Shown here one piece after another: positions 28,366-37,290 of a stretch of DNA of 64,000 nucleotides. The notes under the pieces are model-generated. The model was given only the letters and a program-made list of their open reading frames with translations. It was not told the origin of the DNA and made no database searches. Every line of letters starts with the position of its first letter. Within the stretch, counting starts at the first letter, position 1. The DNA is from Natrononativus amylolyticus (GTDB lineage Archaea; Halobacteriota; Halobacteria; Halobacteriales; Natrialbaceae). Location of the stretch: NCBI RefSeq assembly GCF_024362525.1, contig NZ_CP101459.1, positions 620,001 to 684,000 of the forward strand, given 5' to 3'. A program made the translations under genes and the position numbers.

Positions 28366-29964
28366 CTATCCACTCCCAATGGCCTGGTCTTCGTCCTCCC
28401 AGTACTTTTCACGTAGTTCGTGTTTCTTGATTTTCCCTGTAGATGTTTCAGGAAGGTCGTTGACGAATTCAACACTCGTCGGTGCTTTGAAGCTTGCCAG
28501 CTTATCCTTACAATGAGTGATTACATCCGATTCTGTGAGTTTAGAGTCATTCCGGGTGATGATTAGTGCTTTTGGTGTTTCTCCCCATTCATCGTGCGGC
28601 ACGGGGATAACGGTCGCTCTCACTACATCTGGAATATCATAGATCGCATCTTCGACCTCGAGCGTAGATATATTCTCGCCACCAGAGATGATTACGTCCT
28701 TTTTCCGGTCTTTGATAGTAACAAAGCCGTTTTCATCGATCGTTCCGAGGTCACCGGAATGGAACCACCCATCGACTCGGTCGGAGAAGGCCTCCTCGGT
28801 TTTCTGTGGTTTGTTCCAATACCGATCGAAAACAAGATTTCCTTTGAGTACGATCTCTCCCATCGTTTCGTCATCTCGGGGGACGTCGTTCCCCTGTTTA
28901 TCAACTACTCGCATTTCGTTCCCAATCGACGGGATCCCCTGTTTAGTCTTCACAGCGACTCGTCCCTTTGAGTCTATACGCCGTGGCGAGTAACTTGTAG
29001 TGTAAGGACCAGACTCAGTATGTCCATAAAAGTGATAGAGGTCCCATCCGAGATCATCTTCGATAGCTTCGATCGTCGCTCGCGGTGGTGACGCAGCAGC
29101 CGTTGATATCGTAACAGAATTCTCACCCGCTGTAACAAGGTCATCAGTCTCCTCGTTATACTCAAGAAGGCGGTTAAGCACTGTCGGTGCACCCGATAAG
29201 TATGACACATTATACTCGCGAATTCGCTCGAAGGCCGCTTCGGCAGAAAAATCTCGGAAGCAAACGTGCGTTCCACCGACACCCGTAATAGTATACATAT
29301 TGCTCCACCCCTCCACGTGAAACATTGGGAGTGTCCAAAGGTACACGGTATCATCTTTGAGTTGGACGTTCAATGCGTGAGTTATAGCGTTCGAGAAATT
29401 AGTTCGATGTGTTCGAACAACCCCTTTCGGTGGACCAGTCGTTCCACTCGTATAGTTGATCGTAGCTTCATCGTCTTCCTGAATGTCTGGCCGATCAGGT
29501 TGCGATTTAGACGCTCCTTCAATGAGCTCGTCATAATCAGTCCAAGAGCCTTTTGCACGCTCGGCCTTGTAACAAATGAATTGATCAGCGGGGACGTCAT
29601 CACGAACTGGATCAACTTTTTCTGCGAATTCGTAGTCAACGAGAACCGCATCCGCTTCCGAGTCTGAAAGGAGATACTGGTAGTCACTCTCGATGAGTCG
29701 ATAATTTAACGGCACAAAGACCATCCCTAGCTGCTGGACGGCGTATAGCGTTTCCAAACACCAGTGAGTGTTTTGGCTGACGATTGCGACATGATTTCCC
29801 TCTTCAAGGCCAAGATCGAGCAACGCGTTAGAGAGGCGATTTACTCGATGACCAAACTCATCGTATGTGAATTCTGTCCCATCGTCGGCAATCACCCCAA
29901 CAACATCACCGTAGTACTCTACTGCTCGGTCAAGAAAGTGGGGAGTGATATTCGGTACGTTCAT
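28366..29964 (-). CDS. AMP-forming acyl-CoA synthetase, long/medium-chain type
   Basis: A 532-residue ANL ligase with NYTSGTTGPPKGVVRTH, YGHTESGPY, HSGDLGTID, KDVIISGGENIS and the catalytic Lys in TSTGKIKKHELRE. Its N-terminus (NITPHFLDRAVEYYGDVVGVI) and overall pattern resemble the medium- and long-chain fatty-acid:CoA ligase group. The island therefore has two ligases, pointing to two substrates or to re-activation of a hydrolysed intermediate such as the dicarboxylic acid made after ring opening. That link is inference. Confidence 0.85.
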   Translation of the reverse strand: MNVPNITPHFLDRAVEYYGDVVGVIADDGTEFTYDEFGHRVNRLSNALLDLGLEEGNHVAIVSQNTHWCLETLYAVQQLGMVFVPLNYRLIESDYQYLLSDSEADAVLVDYEFAEKVDPVRDDVPADQFICYKAERAKGSWTDYDELIEGASKSQPDRPDIQEDDEATINYTSGTTGPPKGVVRTHRTNFSNAITHALNVQLKDDTVYLWTLPMFHVEGWSNMYTITGVGGTHVCFRDFSAEAAFERIREYNVSYLSGAPTVLNRLLEYNEETDDLVTAGENSVTISTAAASPPRATIEAIEDDLGWDLYHFYGHTESGPYTTSYSPRRIDSKGRVAVKTKQGIPSIGNEMRVVDKQGNDVPRDDETMGEIVLKGNLVFDRYWNKPQKTEEAFSDRVDGWFHSGDLGTIDENGFVTIKDRKKDVIISGGENISTLEVEDAIYDIPDVVRATVIPVPHDEWGETPKALIITRNDSKLTESDVITHCKDKLASFKAPTSVEFVNDLPETSTGKIKKHELREKYWEDEDQAIGSG

Positions 29965-30271
29965 GCAGTGGTGCGTTCACACTGACCTTACTTCATCATT
30001 ATGGATGTCAACTAGACAGGACTCTATTGGCACCTAATGTGACTGTGTGAGTCCTCATTTCCGATTGTCCTGAATCACTGCTGATGTACAGTCTAACTGG
30101 TTTCCAAAGAGAGGCGTATCATAACAAATTAGTGGGTATGAGTTATGGGATAACGTATGACAATCGATTGTGTTATACGAAAGATAGTCGGGAAGACAAA
30201 GAGGGGAGATATTCAGAACCGCCGACAGATAAATATCGCGACCGATTCCACCCAGGAAACGAGGTAGACAA

Positions 30272-30994
30272 ATGTACGGCTGGCGTGCACGATTCGGATT
30301 ACTCGTACCGTCCTCAAACACAACAAATGAACCGGAATTCCGTGAGACGCTTCCAAAGGGGGTCGAATTGTATACAGCTCGACTCCCTCTTGATCGTGTC
30401 GGAGCTGAAGAGTTGAGCAAAATGTCCGAGACCGCATCCAGAGAGGCAGAGAAACTTAGCCATGCCAACGTTGACGTACTCGCATACGGCTGTACAACGG
30501 GAAGTCTCGTAAACGGTCGCGGATATGCCCTCGAATTAGAGAAGACTCTATCTAAAAGCGCAGATGCGCCTGCCGTTGTAACGGCTTTGTCCGTCGAGCG
30601 TGCCCTTGCTGCGCTCGGTGCGAACCGAATTTCGGTGGTCACACCCTACATTCAAGAGCTCAATGAGTTAGAACGGGAGTTCCTCGAAGCCGGCAGTGTT
30701 GAAGTCGAAAATATTGACGGCCGCGGACTAGACCAAAACCTCGAAATCGGTGCTTTATCTCAAAACGAGGCGTATCTGCACGCCGCTGAGGCTGCTGAAT
30801 GGGATGTTGATGCGGTATTCATTTCGTGTACGAACTATCGAACGTTTTCGGTTATCGATCAACTAGAAGAAGACTTCGGAACACCCGTGGTAACTTCCAA
30901 CCAGGCAACATTGTGGGATGCACTCCGTCAAATGAGAATAGATTCCAGGGGTATTGGACCAGGAAAGTTGTTTGAGAAGGCCCGTGATTTATGA
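30272..30994 (+). CDS. Maleate isomerase / Asp-Glu racemase superfamily protein
   Basis: A 240-residue protein of the Asp/Glu racemase fold. The N-terminal VPSSNTTNEPEF matches maleate cis-trans isomerase and arylmalonate decarboxylase. Cysteines occur in both half-domains: AYGCTTGS near residue 73 and ISCTNYRTFS near 190, the two-Cys layout of racemases and maleate isomerase. It might isomerise maleyl-type products or decarboxylate a malonate. Its stop overlaps the stop of the convergent 3-hydroxyacyl-CoA dehydrogenase gene by a few bases. The preceding 307 bases carry no clear gene. Confidence 0.7.
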   Translation: MYGWRARFGLLVPSSNTTNEPEFRETLPKGVELYTARLPLDRVGAEELSKMSETASREAEKLSHANVDVLAYGCTTGSLVNGRGYALELEKTLSKSADAPAVVTALSVERALAALGANRISVVTPYIQELNELEREFLEAGSVEVENIDGRGLDQNLEIGALSQNEAYLHAAEAAEWDVDAVFISCTNYRTFSVIDQLEEDFGTPVVTSNQATLWDALRQMRIDSRGIGPGKLFEKARDL

Positions 30995-31864
30995 GGTGTT
31001 AGTTACACCGACCGCTTTTCCATCTGCCCATTCATAAAATCCATTCCCCGTTTTCTTGCCAAGGTTACCGGCCCGCACCTTCCGCTTGAGTAACTGAGGG
31101 GGTCGAAATCGTTCTCCAAGTTCTTCATGGAGGTACTCCAGGATATCAAGTCGAACATCAAGACCTACAATGTCTGTTAGCTTGAGCGGTCCCATTGGAT
31201 GATTATATCCCACCTCCATTACGCTGTCAATTGCCTCAGCGTCAGCAACACCCTGTTCAACCATACGAATAGCCTCTACGCCTAGAGTAACACCAAGCCT
31301 CGAGGAAGCAAAGCCCGGAAAATCATTGACGGTGACGGGCTTTTTACCGAGATCTTGAACGAAAAGCTCTGCTTGGGTTTGAGTCTCCTCACTTGTTTGT
31401 GCCGCGACGACCACCTCAACAAGTGGCATGATGTGAACTGGATTGAAGAAGTGAATTCCAATCGCTCGAGATGGGCATGTGAGGTCGTTTATTAGCTCCG
31501 TCACCGAGAGCGATGATGTGTTAGTAGCGATTAACGTATCATCACAAACTGCTGCTTCAACATCATCGAATACACTCTTTTTCAGCTCTATATTCTCAGG
31601 GACAGCTTCGATAACGAGATCGGCATGCTCACAAGCAATTTGGAAATCAGTGCTTCCCTCAATGCGTTCGAGGGTTTCATCAACTGATGTTTCATCTACT
31701 TTTCCCTTTTTCACGCCCTTATCGAGGTTCGACTTAATTGCATCGAGACCATCACCAACAATCTCGTCGTCAATATCGTACAGTACAACGTCGTGCTCAG
31801 CCATTGCGCTTACTTGTGCGATGCCGTGTCCCATTGTTCCAGCTCCAATAACGGTGACGTACAT
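30989..31864 (-). CDS. 3-hydroxyacyl-CoA dehydrogenase
   Basis: A 291-residue, single-function enzyme of the HBDH type (no fused hydratase). It has VIGAGTMGHGIAQ, an Asp after beta-2 (LYDID, NAD+), TNTSSLSVTEL with the catalytic Ser region, IGIHFFNPVHIMPLVEV with the catalytic His, and NDFPGFASSRL. It oxidises (S)-3-hydroxyacyl-CoA to the 3-keto ester, which the thiolase at 9.3 kb could cleave. The ATG at 31864 directly precedes the Rossmann strand and is preferred to the frame start at 31876. Confidence 0.85.
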   Translation of the reverse strand: MYVTVIGAGTMGHGIAQVSAMAEHDVVLYDIDDEIVGDGLDAIKSNLDKGVKKGKVDETSVDETLERIEGSTDFQIACEHADLVIEAVPENIELKKSVFDDVEAAVCDDTLIATNTSSLSVTELINDLTCPSRAIGIHFFNPVHIMPLVEVVVAAQTSEETQTQAELFVQDLGKKPVTVNDFPGFASSRLGVTLGVEAIRMVEQGVADAEAIDSVMEVGYNHPMGPLKLTDIVGLDVRLDILEYLHEELGERFRPPQLLKRKVRAGNLGKKTGNGFYEWADGKAVGVTNTS

Positions 31865-32052
31865 GCACTTCTCCATCTCTTCGGTTCAATTAAAACTGTT
31901 TCCCAAACAAAAAGGAAGATTGACGGTTGTGAATCCGTAGCGTTTGCCTTTGCGAACACCAGCAGGAATTCTAAGGTTTTCATAGACTGCACTGCAAGGA
32001 GATACCGCTCTAGGAGCAATATTATTAAGCAGCGAAGATAATACCGTAGTTA

Positions 32053-33258
32053 ATGCCACTTTCAGATGTACGGGTTGTCGACCTGAGTCAAGCTGTCGCT
32101 GGTCCGTTCTGTGCAATGTTCCTTGCAGATCTCGGAGCTGACGTCGTAAAAATCGAGCGACCCAGTGGGGACGTATATCGAGTCGATCGACGAGAATTAA
32201 ACGGGAAAGGCTTCAACCCACCGTTTGAGTTGTATAATCGGAACAAGCGGGCACTTGGGCTTGACCTGAAGTCGGACGAGGGAATTAAATTATTCCACGA
32301 GTTAGTTGAGAAAGCAGATATCGTCATACAAAACTGGCCGCCCGGTGTTGCAGCTAAGCTCCGTGCGGATTACGAAGCGCTGACAGAAATCAACGAAGAT
32401 CTCATCTACGTTCATGTCACCGGGTATGGTGAAGATGGTCCCGATGCGAGGAAACCTGCAATGGATACAATCATCCAACACTTATCTGGGTTCTCTAGTC
32501 TCCTCGGATACGACGGCGATCCACCAATTCGGTCACAATCCTCACTGGCAGATTTCTATGCTGGGTACAATGCAGCTATCAGTACACTCGCTGCACTCCG
32601 GCATCGTGATCGTGGAAACGGTGGACAAAAGATCGACATTTCTCTTCTTGAGTCGATGATGCACAATATGGATGGGGCGTTTGAATATTATACAAATCTC
32701 GGTGAGAAACTCGAGCGAGGGGGACGCAACGGATTTTTCGAGCCGGACATGCTCTATGGCGCAGCACGAGCCGCAGACGGTTGGGTGTGCGTGGCCCTCC
32801 TTTTATACTCCGATCGCGTTTGGAAAGGATATTGTGAACTACTTGACCGGCCAGAACTCCTTGAGAAGGACAAGTACCAGTCTGATAGTGGCCGTATGGC
32901 TGATGCCGAAAAACTAACAGCACTGTTCGAAGACTGGCTGCATGAACGAGAAGTTGATGATGTAGTTGAAACGCTCAACAATCATGGAATCCCTGCTGCC
33001 AGGCATAATTCAATCGCTGAAGCGACGAACCTAGACCAGGTCAAAGCTCGAGACGTATTTACAGAAGTTGATCACCCACGATATGGAAGTATTACGTTGA
33101 CAAACAGCCCGCTTCGGTTCTCAGAGTCCAATGTAGAGATCCGGCGACCAGCGCCGACTCTAGGTCAACATAACGAAGAGATACTCACCGAACTCGAGTA
33201 TCCACCAGAGAAGATTGGACAGCTAGAGGATCAAGAAGTCATCGTTGATGACGAATAA
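32053..33258 (+). CDS. CoA-transferase family III (CaiB/BaiF)
   Basis: A 401-residue family III protein beginning MPLSDVRVVDLSQAVAGPFC. The likely nucleophilic Asp is in SQSSLADFYAGYNAA near residue 167. Unlike the protein at 21.8 kb it lacks GHDINY (it reads KPAMDTIIQHLSG), so a true CoA transferase is more likely. It could swap CoA between a product such as succinyl-CoA and the incoming acid, giving an ATP-sparing route of activation beside the two ligases. TATTAA at about 32023 lies 28 bases before the ATG. Confidence 0.8.
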   Translation: MPLSDVRVVDLSQAVAGPFCAMFLADLGADVVKIERPSGDVYRVDRRELNGKGFNPPFELYNRNKRALGLDLKSDEGIKLFHELVEKADIVIQNWPPGVAAKLRADYEALTEINEDLIYVHVTGYGEDGPDARKPAMDTIIQHLSGFSSLLGYDGDPPIRSQSSLADFYAGYNAAISTLAALRHRDRGNGGQKIDISLLESMMHNMDGAFEYYTNLGEKLERGGRNGFFEPDMLYGAARAADGWVCVALLLYSDRVWKGYCELLDRPELLEKDKYQSDSGRMADAEKLTALFEDWLHEREVDDVVETLNNHGIPAARHNSIAEATNLDQVKARDVFTEVDHPRYGSITLTNSPLRFSESNVEIRRPAPTLGQHNEEILTELEYPPEKIGQLEDQEVIVDDE

Positions 33259-33790
33259 GATTCTAAGACTATAATTCGGCTCTCGCGAATGTGAGTTCCT
33301 GCCTTAGAGACACCATGGTCGTCATTTCCAATAGTTGATTCGATTTGATCGGTAGCGATACAAATTCGGCCCCCTAGAGCATGATTTGAGAATAGCACAG
33401 TGCTCTACTAGCTAATTCAATTGAAGTTATTGGTGTTAAAGTGGTAACCAAATAGCAGTGGAAAATTCAGAGTGAGTGGAACTGGGCTGCATAGCCGCCC
33501 CCATATATAATTCCGAAAATGCGAATCTCAGTGAATGACATACAGTAAATAATAGTAGACTATTCGTGTAATATCTTGATTGTGAGTAACAGGCACAAGA
33601 GGTGCTATTTGTGGGTTGTAACCAACGCCCATAGCTTATCGCGGTAATATTCCACTCCAGTTTGGTGTAATTTGCGTAAATTGAGGTGCAACTAATGAGT
33701 TTAAATTTGGAATTTTCTATGCTAATACGAGATCACGAATCTCCATTCGGCAGAGGGGAACTTTATAACAATAGGGGCTAATAACACGGT
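33259..33790. promoter_or_regulatory. AT-rich intergenic region before the IclR gene
   Basis: A gap of 532 bases with no credible gene. TTTATAA at 33762-33768 stands 26 bases before the ATG of the IclR regulator and is its probable TATA box. The rest is low in GC; I see no repeat that could be named an operator. Confidence 0.4.
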
Positions 33791-34552
33791 ATGGACGAAA
33801 ACAAACGGCTGCTCGCAACAACCGAGACTTCACTCGAAATTATTGAAAAACTCAAACAGCTTGATGGAGGTAGGGTAACCGAAGTCGCAGACGAAGTTGG
33901 GATTGCACCGAGCACTGCTCATAGTCATCTCACAACACTCGAGCAACGTCAATTTGTAATCAAAGAGGGCGACGAATATCGTTTGGGTTTGAAATTCCTT
34001 GAGCTAGGTGAACATGTACAGAAGAACGATTATTTCTCATTAGCGGAATCAAAAGCTAATCAATTGGCTGAAGAAACAGGCGGTCGAGCTCACTTTACAG
34101 TAGAGGAGCACGGGCAAGGAGTATATGTATATACATTTTCAGGGAAACACGCTATCGAAACATACTCACGTGAAGGGCGGAGGTTTCCGCTTCATCAAGC
34201 CGCTGCGGGTAAAGCGATTTTGGCATATCTTCCAGACGAACAAGTGGACAAGATAGTCGATCGCTATGGATTAGAGCGACGTACTGACAACACTATTACA
34301 GAGCGCAAGGAGTTGAAAAGCGAATTAGCGACCATTCGCGACAGGAATGGTGTTTCCTTCAACCATGAAGAGCAAGTGAAGGGGATCCGTGCTGTTGGTG
34401 CACCCATCTGCTCGCCGAATAAGGGAGTTATCGGCGCTCTGAGTGTATCTGGGCCAGCTCATCGGTTCAAAGGAGAATTTTATGAAGAACAGCTACCAGA
34501 TATAGTCATAGGGACAGCAAACGAACTCGAGCTGCAGATTCAGTATTCGTAA
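33791..34552 (+). CDS. IclR-family transcriptional regulator
   Basis: A 253-residue protein. Residues 10-70 form a winged helix (GGRVTEVADEVGIAPSTAHSHLTTLEQ). The rest is the IclR effector-binding domain (KANQLAEETGGRAHFTVEEHG; PLHQAAAGKAILAYLP; ERKELKSELATIRDRNGVSF; GIRAVGAPI). IclR proteins in haloarchaea and bacteria commonly control catabolic gene sets in response to a pathway compound. Its place at the right end of the island makes it the main candidate regulator for it. Confidence 0.85.
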   Translation: MDENKRLLATTETSLEIIEKLKQLDGGRVTEVADEVGIAPSTAHSHLTTLEQRQFVIKEGDEYRLGLKFLELGEHVQKNDYFSLAESKANQLAEETGGRAHFTVEEHGQGVYVYTFSGKHAIETYSREGRRFPLHQAAAGKAILAYLPDEQVDKIVDRYGLERRTDNTITERKELKSELATIRDRNGVSFNHEEQVKGIRAVGAPICSPNKGVIGALSVSGPAHRFKGEFYEEQLPDIVIGTANELELQIQYS

Positions 34553-35084
34553 TTTCCGAATGCACGACAATCTTTACGGCACGACATTTAGAACTACAAT
34601 TGGAGGGATAGTAGCTTTGCGTAGTAACATTGTAAAAGTGATTAAAAGTCAGCTTGAGATGATTTACAGGCATATGTTTGTAATAGAGCCCATCAAAATG
34701 TTGTATTTTAATGCAATAATTGGAGTGTCATAGCTTGTTATTTGGATGATTCAATTATAACCAAATTTTTGGAAAAGTGTTTTCATCTAGGCCAGAGATT
34801 AGTTTCTGTTATCAAGTAGAAGAGTTCTTATCAGATATTTAATAATCATTATTACAGATGGTATTGTGAGCATTCAGAACTATAGCCCGAGTACTTTGAC
34901 TACAGATAGGAGGCGATTATGGTTATTTTCTGAAGGCTACAAGCCCGATTCAGGACAGTGTCTAATTTGGCCAGTTTGAGGAACCAACAGGTCGTGGAAT
35001 TAGTCTGGAATGGTGTCCATAAACCTGCTCAGTCAATCGTATGCGAGGGTCTTGATGTCGGAATGTTAAACCGCGAAATGCCGA
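34553..35084. other. AT-rich stretch without genes
   Basis: No gene was found. The sequence is unusually AT-rich up to about 34,940 and marks the right edge of the catabolic island. GACAGTGTCTAATTT at about 34,957 vaguely resembles the IS6-type terminal repeat and may be the outer end of the IS6 remnant that follows. Confidence 0.35.
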
Positions 35085-35393
35085 TCCCAGCGCCACATTC
35101 TTGCACCAACTAGTCGTCGAGAAAAGCCGTTTCATAGAGATCGTGTTTCTCGCCGACGGCTACGGCTATCTAACTTCTATCCACTGGTTGGCGTTGAAGA
35201 GGTAGGTCGACTATGTTAACCGAAACCCGATTGGGAAGTAGTATACCCGCTGAAGGTGCGGGCCGGGCGCTTCCACAATTCGTGGGTCGCCAGTCGGGTG
35301 AACGTCAAAGTTTGACTTGCTCAACTTTGGCACTACTATAACACTCACCAACGATACATATCAAATTGTATAATAAATGGTAGAGGTGCTGAA
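35085..35393 (+). mobile_element. IS6-type remnant
   Basis: In plus-strand frames broken by stops and shifts, pieces of the IS6 transposase can be read: FLADGYGYLTS, VDYVNRNPIGK, then HYYNTHQR and finally GRGAEL before the junction at 35,394. All match, in order, FLIDGYGYLTA, LDYVERNLIEK, HYYNTQRPHQ and TPAEVLN of the intact copy at 8.2-8.9 kb. The 5' half is mostly lost. Confidence 0.7.
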
Positions 35394-35394
35394 C

Positions 35395-35413
35395 TATAGT
35401 AGTCGTTGAAAGT
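35395..35413 (+). repeat. Solo IS630 inverted-repeat end
   Basis: TATAGTAGTCGTTGAAAG matches the left end of the IS630 copies (TATAGTAGTCGTTAGAAA), but no transposase follows. A second IS630 end begins at 35,443, 30 bases further on, so one element end has been stranded here by deletion or a second insertion. Confidence 0.55.
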
Positions 35414-35444
35414 CATTGCACTCCTGGTTACGAATGTGCGGCTA

Positions 35445-35837
35445 TAGTAGATGTTAGAAATGATTGTTCACGTTAGGGATAGAGAGCTGATCAAGAACGG
35501 TATCGACCGCGGTTGTCAGCTCAGAAAGTGAGACAAAAAACCGGTTGCTTAGTGCTGATTGCAGCTGTCTCTAGCACTCTTCGACCGGATTGAGTTCGGG
35601 AGAGTACGCCGGTAACGTGACGAAGGCAAAGTCGTAACGGACCTGGCGGCCCGTGACGGCCGACGCCTGAAAGTACGGCGCTGCATCTAACACAACGATC
35701 AAATCATCTTCGAACTCTTGGCATAGCGAAAGAAGGAAATGTTTCGCGTGGGCGGCGGTGACGTACTCTTCGAATCGAGCGAAAAAGCGATCACCATCTT
35801 CGGTGATCGCGCCCAACAGACACGTCCAGTCGCGTTG
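35445..35837 (-). pseudogene. IS630 transposase fragment, copy 3
   Basis: The C-terminal part of the second transposase frame, from GQRDWTCLLGAITEDGD to the catalytic LNPVEEC. It has the same right inverted repeat as copy 1. After EEC the codon is TAG where copy 1 has TGG (Trp), while the later CAA that is a stop in copy 1 is intact here. The first frame, the left end and the start of the second frame are missing. The break at 35,837 falls within the hairpin-element region, so the insertion or its deletion removed the next small gene of the zinc-ribbon array. Confidence 0.75.
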
Positions 35838-35873
35838 CCCCTCTATCCCTCTCTGAGGGAGAATCAACACTAC
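35838..35873 (-). repeat. Array hairpin element E1 (orphaned)
   Basis: The most diverged member of a seven-copy family. On the minus strand it reads GTGTTGATTCTCCCTC, then GAGAGGGATAGAGGG. In other copies a gene starts a few bases later; here IS630 sequence begins instead, so its gene is lost. Confidence 0.6.
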
Positions 35874-35884
35874 TGAACAGGAGG

Positions 35885-36058
35885 TCACGGGGCGGTGGGA
35901 GGTCGATGGCGTGCCGGATCGTCACACGAGCAACCGAGTGCAGCGACGTCCCCACAGTTCGTACACTCGTAGATCGGAACGACGTCCGACCCACGCTGGG
36001 ACAGCGGGCCGTCTCTCGATCCCTCGTATCCACACTCAGCGCAGTGGGAGCGTACCAC
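35885..36058 (-). CDS. Zinc-ribbon small protein, 57 aa, GTG start
   Basis: Starting from GTG at 36058, the frame reads a small protein with CAECGYEG, then CTNCGD, then CSC: two CxxC knuckles spaced as a zinc ribbon with an extra Cys pair. It starts 8 bases after the stop of the previous gene, which fits translational coupling. A longer open frame in another register (start 36069) has no such pattern and is a shadow. Function is unknown; small zinc ribbons often bind nucleic acids or proteins. Confidence 0.6.
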   Translation of the reverse strand: MVRSHCAECGYEGSRDGPLSQRGSDVVPIYECTNCGDVAALGCSCDDPARHRPPTAP

Positions 36059-36065
36059 CGTTCGC

Positions 36066-36368
36066 TCACCCCGACCTCACTTGATGTCGATTGTGCCAGA
36101 CCTCAGCAGTGAACTCCTCGAGGGTGGTGAGCGCGTCACGGCGGCTTGACGCGTCGGCGGTCTCAGCAATATCGCCGTGGTGAAGATCGAGCGACAGTCC
36201 TGGCGCACTATCGTAGGTGCCGAGAAAACCACAGTGGCCTCTCGGAGGGCTGAGGGTCTGGACGTCTGGCTCGGCTCTGCACCCGATACTGGCTGCAAAC
36301 TGGGCGGTGATCGTCCCCTCGGCGTGAACTCTCATGAGGAGATCAGTAGCGATCCGGAGTTCAGTCAT
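36066..36368 (-). CDS. Hypothetical protein, 100 aa
   Basis: A soluble acidic protein beginning MTELRIATDLLMRVHAEG. Its ATG overlaps the stop of the preceding 51-residue gene (ATGA), so the pair is translationally coupled. A single Cys and no Cys pairs distinguish it from its zinc-ribbon neighbours. No domain was recognised. Confidence 0.6.
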   Translation of the reverse strand: MTELRIATDLLMRVHAEGTITAQFAASIGCRAEPDVQTLSPPRGHCGFLGTYDSAPGLSLDLHHGDIAETADASSRRDALTTLEEFTAEVWHNRHQVRSG

Positions 36369-36520
36369 GGTAGGGACCGTCCCTCCTCGTCGTTGATGCC
36401 CGCACTGGGGCCGTCTTGGGATGGTGTCTGTTCCTCGCTGTCCCCGTCCTCGACTCGAGTCTGTCGAGGGAGAGGGACGTCTTCGTCGAACGCGTGCTCG
36501 TATACGTCTAGGAATGGCAT
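36365..36520 (-). CDS. Hypothetical small acidic protein, 51 aa
   Basis: The frame MPFLDVYEHAFDEDVPLPRQ runs to a stop that overlaps the next start by four bases. It is strongly acidic and probably disordered in its second half (Asp, Glu, Gln, Ser and Pro rich). The array hairpin E2 lies about 40 bases before its ATG, farther than in other units. No family recognised. Confidence 0.55.
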   Translation of the reverse strand: MPFLDVYEHAFDEDVPLPRQTRVEDGDSEEQTPSQDGPSAGINDEEGRSLP

Positions 36521-36559
36521 GGTGATCAGTCTGGAGAGCGCGTATTGCTTGTTCGCGCT

Positions 36560-36594
36560 TCCTCCACCCCTCTACGAGGGTAGAACAACACCAC
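36560..36594 (-). repeat. Array hairpin element E2
   Basis: Minus-strand reading: GTGTTGTTCTACCCTC, a GTA loop, then GAGGGGTGGAGGAAG. It contains the conserved GTGTTGTTC and a GGAGG run. The following bases on the 5' side (toward 36,650) also resemble those beside E4. Confidence 0.7.
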
Positions 36595-36650
36595 GTGCGA
36601 TGTGTTCGTACGGACTGGCTGGGCTGGTGGAGTCACCCCACGGATTCAGA

Positions 36651-37049
36651 TCATCCCTCGTCCGTGGAGTAACTCTGCTCGTCCTCTGGCTCTCGATCCC
36701 ACGCTGGCTCCCACTCACAGTCGTCGTGAACGTGGTCTGCATACGCCGAAAACCAGTACCGGTCGTATCCATGTGCCTCTGTTCCGAGCCACTTTCCCGA
36801 CGCACGTGGCCCGTACTCGTCGGTGTCGGGAATTGGATCAGCCCCATCGACCGACCAGGAGTATGAGCTGTCGAACTCGGCGATGAACCCCTGATCACCT
36901 GCAGGTTCTCGAAGCGTGCATCGGGTGTTGCACGTCGTGCAAAACACCCCCTGGAACACGAGATGTACCCACTTGTCGGAGCCACAAACCGGACACTCCA
37001 CAACGTCGAACGCGCCAGTATACCGCTCTTCGATCTCGACGAGCGGCAT
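36651..37049 (-). CDS. Zinc-ribbon protein, 132 aa
   Basis: Residues 19-43 hold a zinc ribbon: ECPVCGS and then FCTTCNTRC. The C-terminal part is acidic and aromatic-rich (WLGTEAHGYDRYWFSAYADH). The ATG shares a base with the stop of the 32-residue gene before it (TGATG). This two-part layout, a CxxC ribbon plus a Trp/Tyr-rich tail, is seen in haloarchaeal hypothetical proteins from mobile regions. Function is unknown. Confidence 0.65.
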   Translation of the reverse strand: MPLVEIEERYTGAFDVVECPVCGSDKWVHLVFQGVFCTTCNTRCTLREPAGDQGFIAEFDSSYSWSVDGADPIPDTDEYGPRASGKWLGTEAHGYDRYWFSAYADHVHDDCEWEPAWDREPEDEQSYSTDEG

Positions 37050-37147
37050 CACTGCTCACCTCCGTTGTCGACGATCGTCGCGATTCCCGTCTCGATGCAC
37101 TGAATAGTCGGTGGCTGTGCTGCTGCCGTCTCGTTTGCGTGAGACAT
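37049..37147 (-). CDS. Very small protein, 32 aa
   Basis: From the ATG at 37147 the frame reads MSHANETAAAQPPTIQ and ends at TGATG, overlapping the next start. Hairpin E3 lies directly upstream with GGAGGG about 9 bases before the ATG, good Shine-Dalgarno spacing. It may act as a leader that couples translation of the 132-residue protein. Confidence 0.5.
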   Translation of the reverse strand: MSHANETAAAQPPTIQCIETGIATIVDNGGEQ

Positions 37148-37155
37148 CTCTGATA

Positions 37156-37185
37156 CCCTCCACCCCTCCAGGGGTGGAACAACAC
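37156..37185 (-). repeat. Array hairpin element E3
   Basis: Minus-strand reading: GTGTTGTTCCACCCCT, then GGAGGGGTGGAGGG, 9 bases before the ATG at 37147. The stem is CCACCCCT with AGGGGTGG. Confidence 0.75.
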
Positions 37186-37290
37186 TTGGCCTGATCACGT
37201 CGAAGATACAGGGGCTACCCAGAGTCCAGTACAATCGAATTCGAGAACACATCGTTCATACGAACTCGCTGCGGACCGAGTGATCGTCTC

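Noticed and set aside
30084-30416. A 110-codon frame before the maleate-isomerase-like gene
   Set aside because: It overlaps the start of the better supported gene in another frame and shows no domain.
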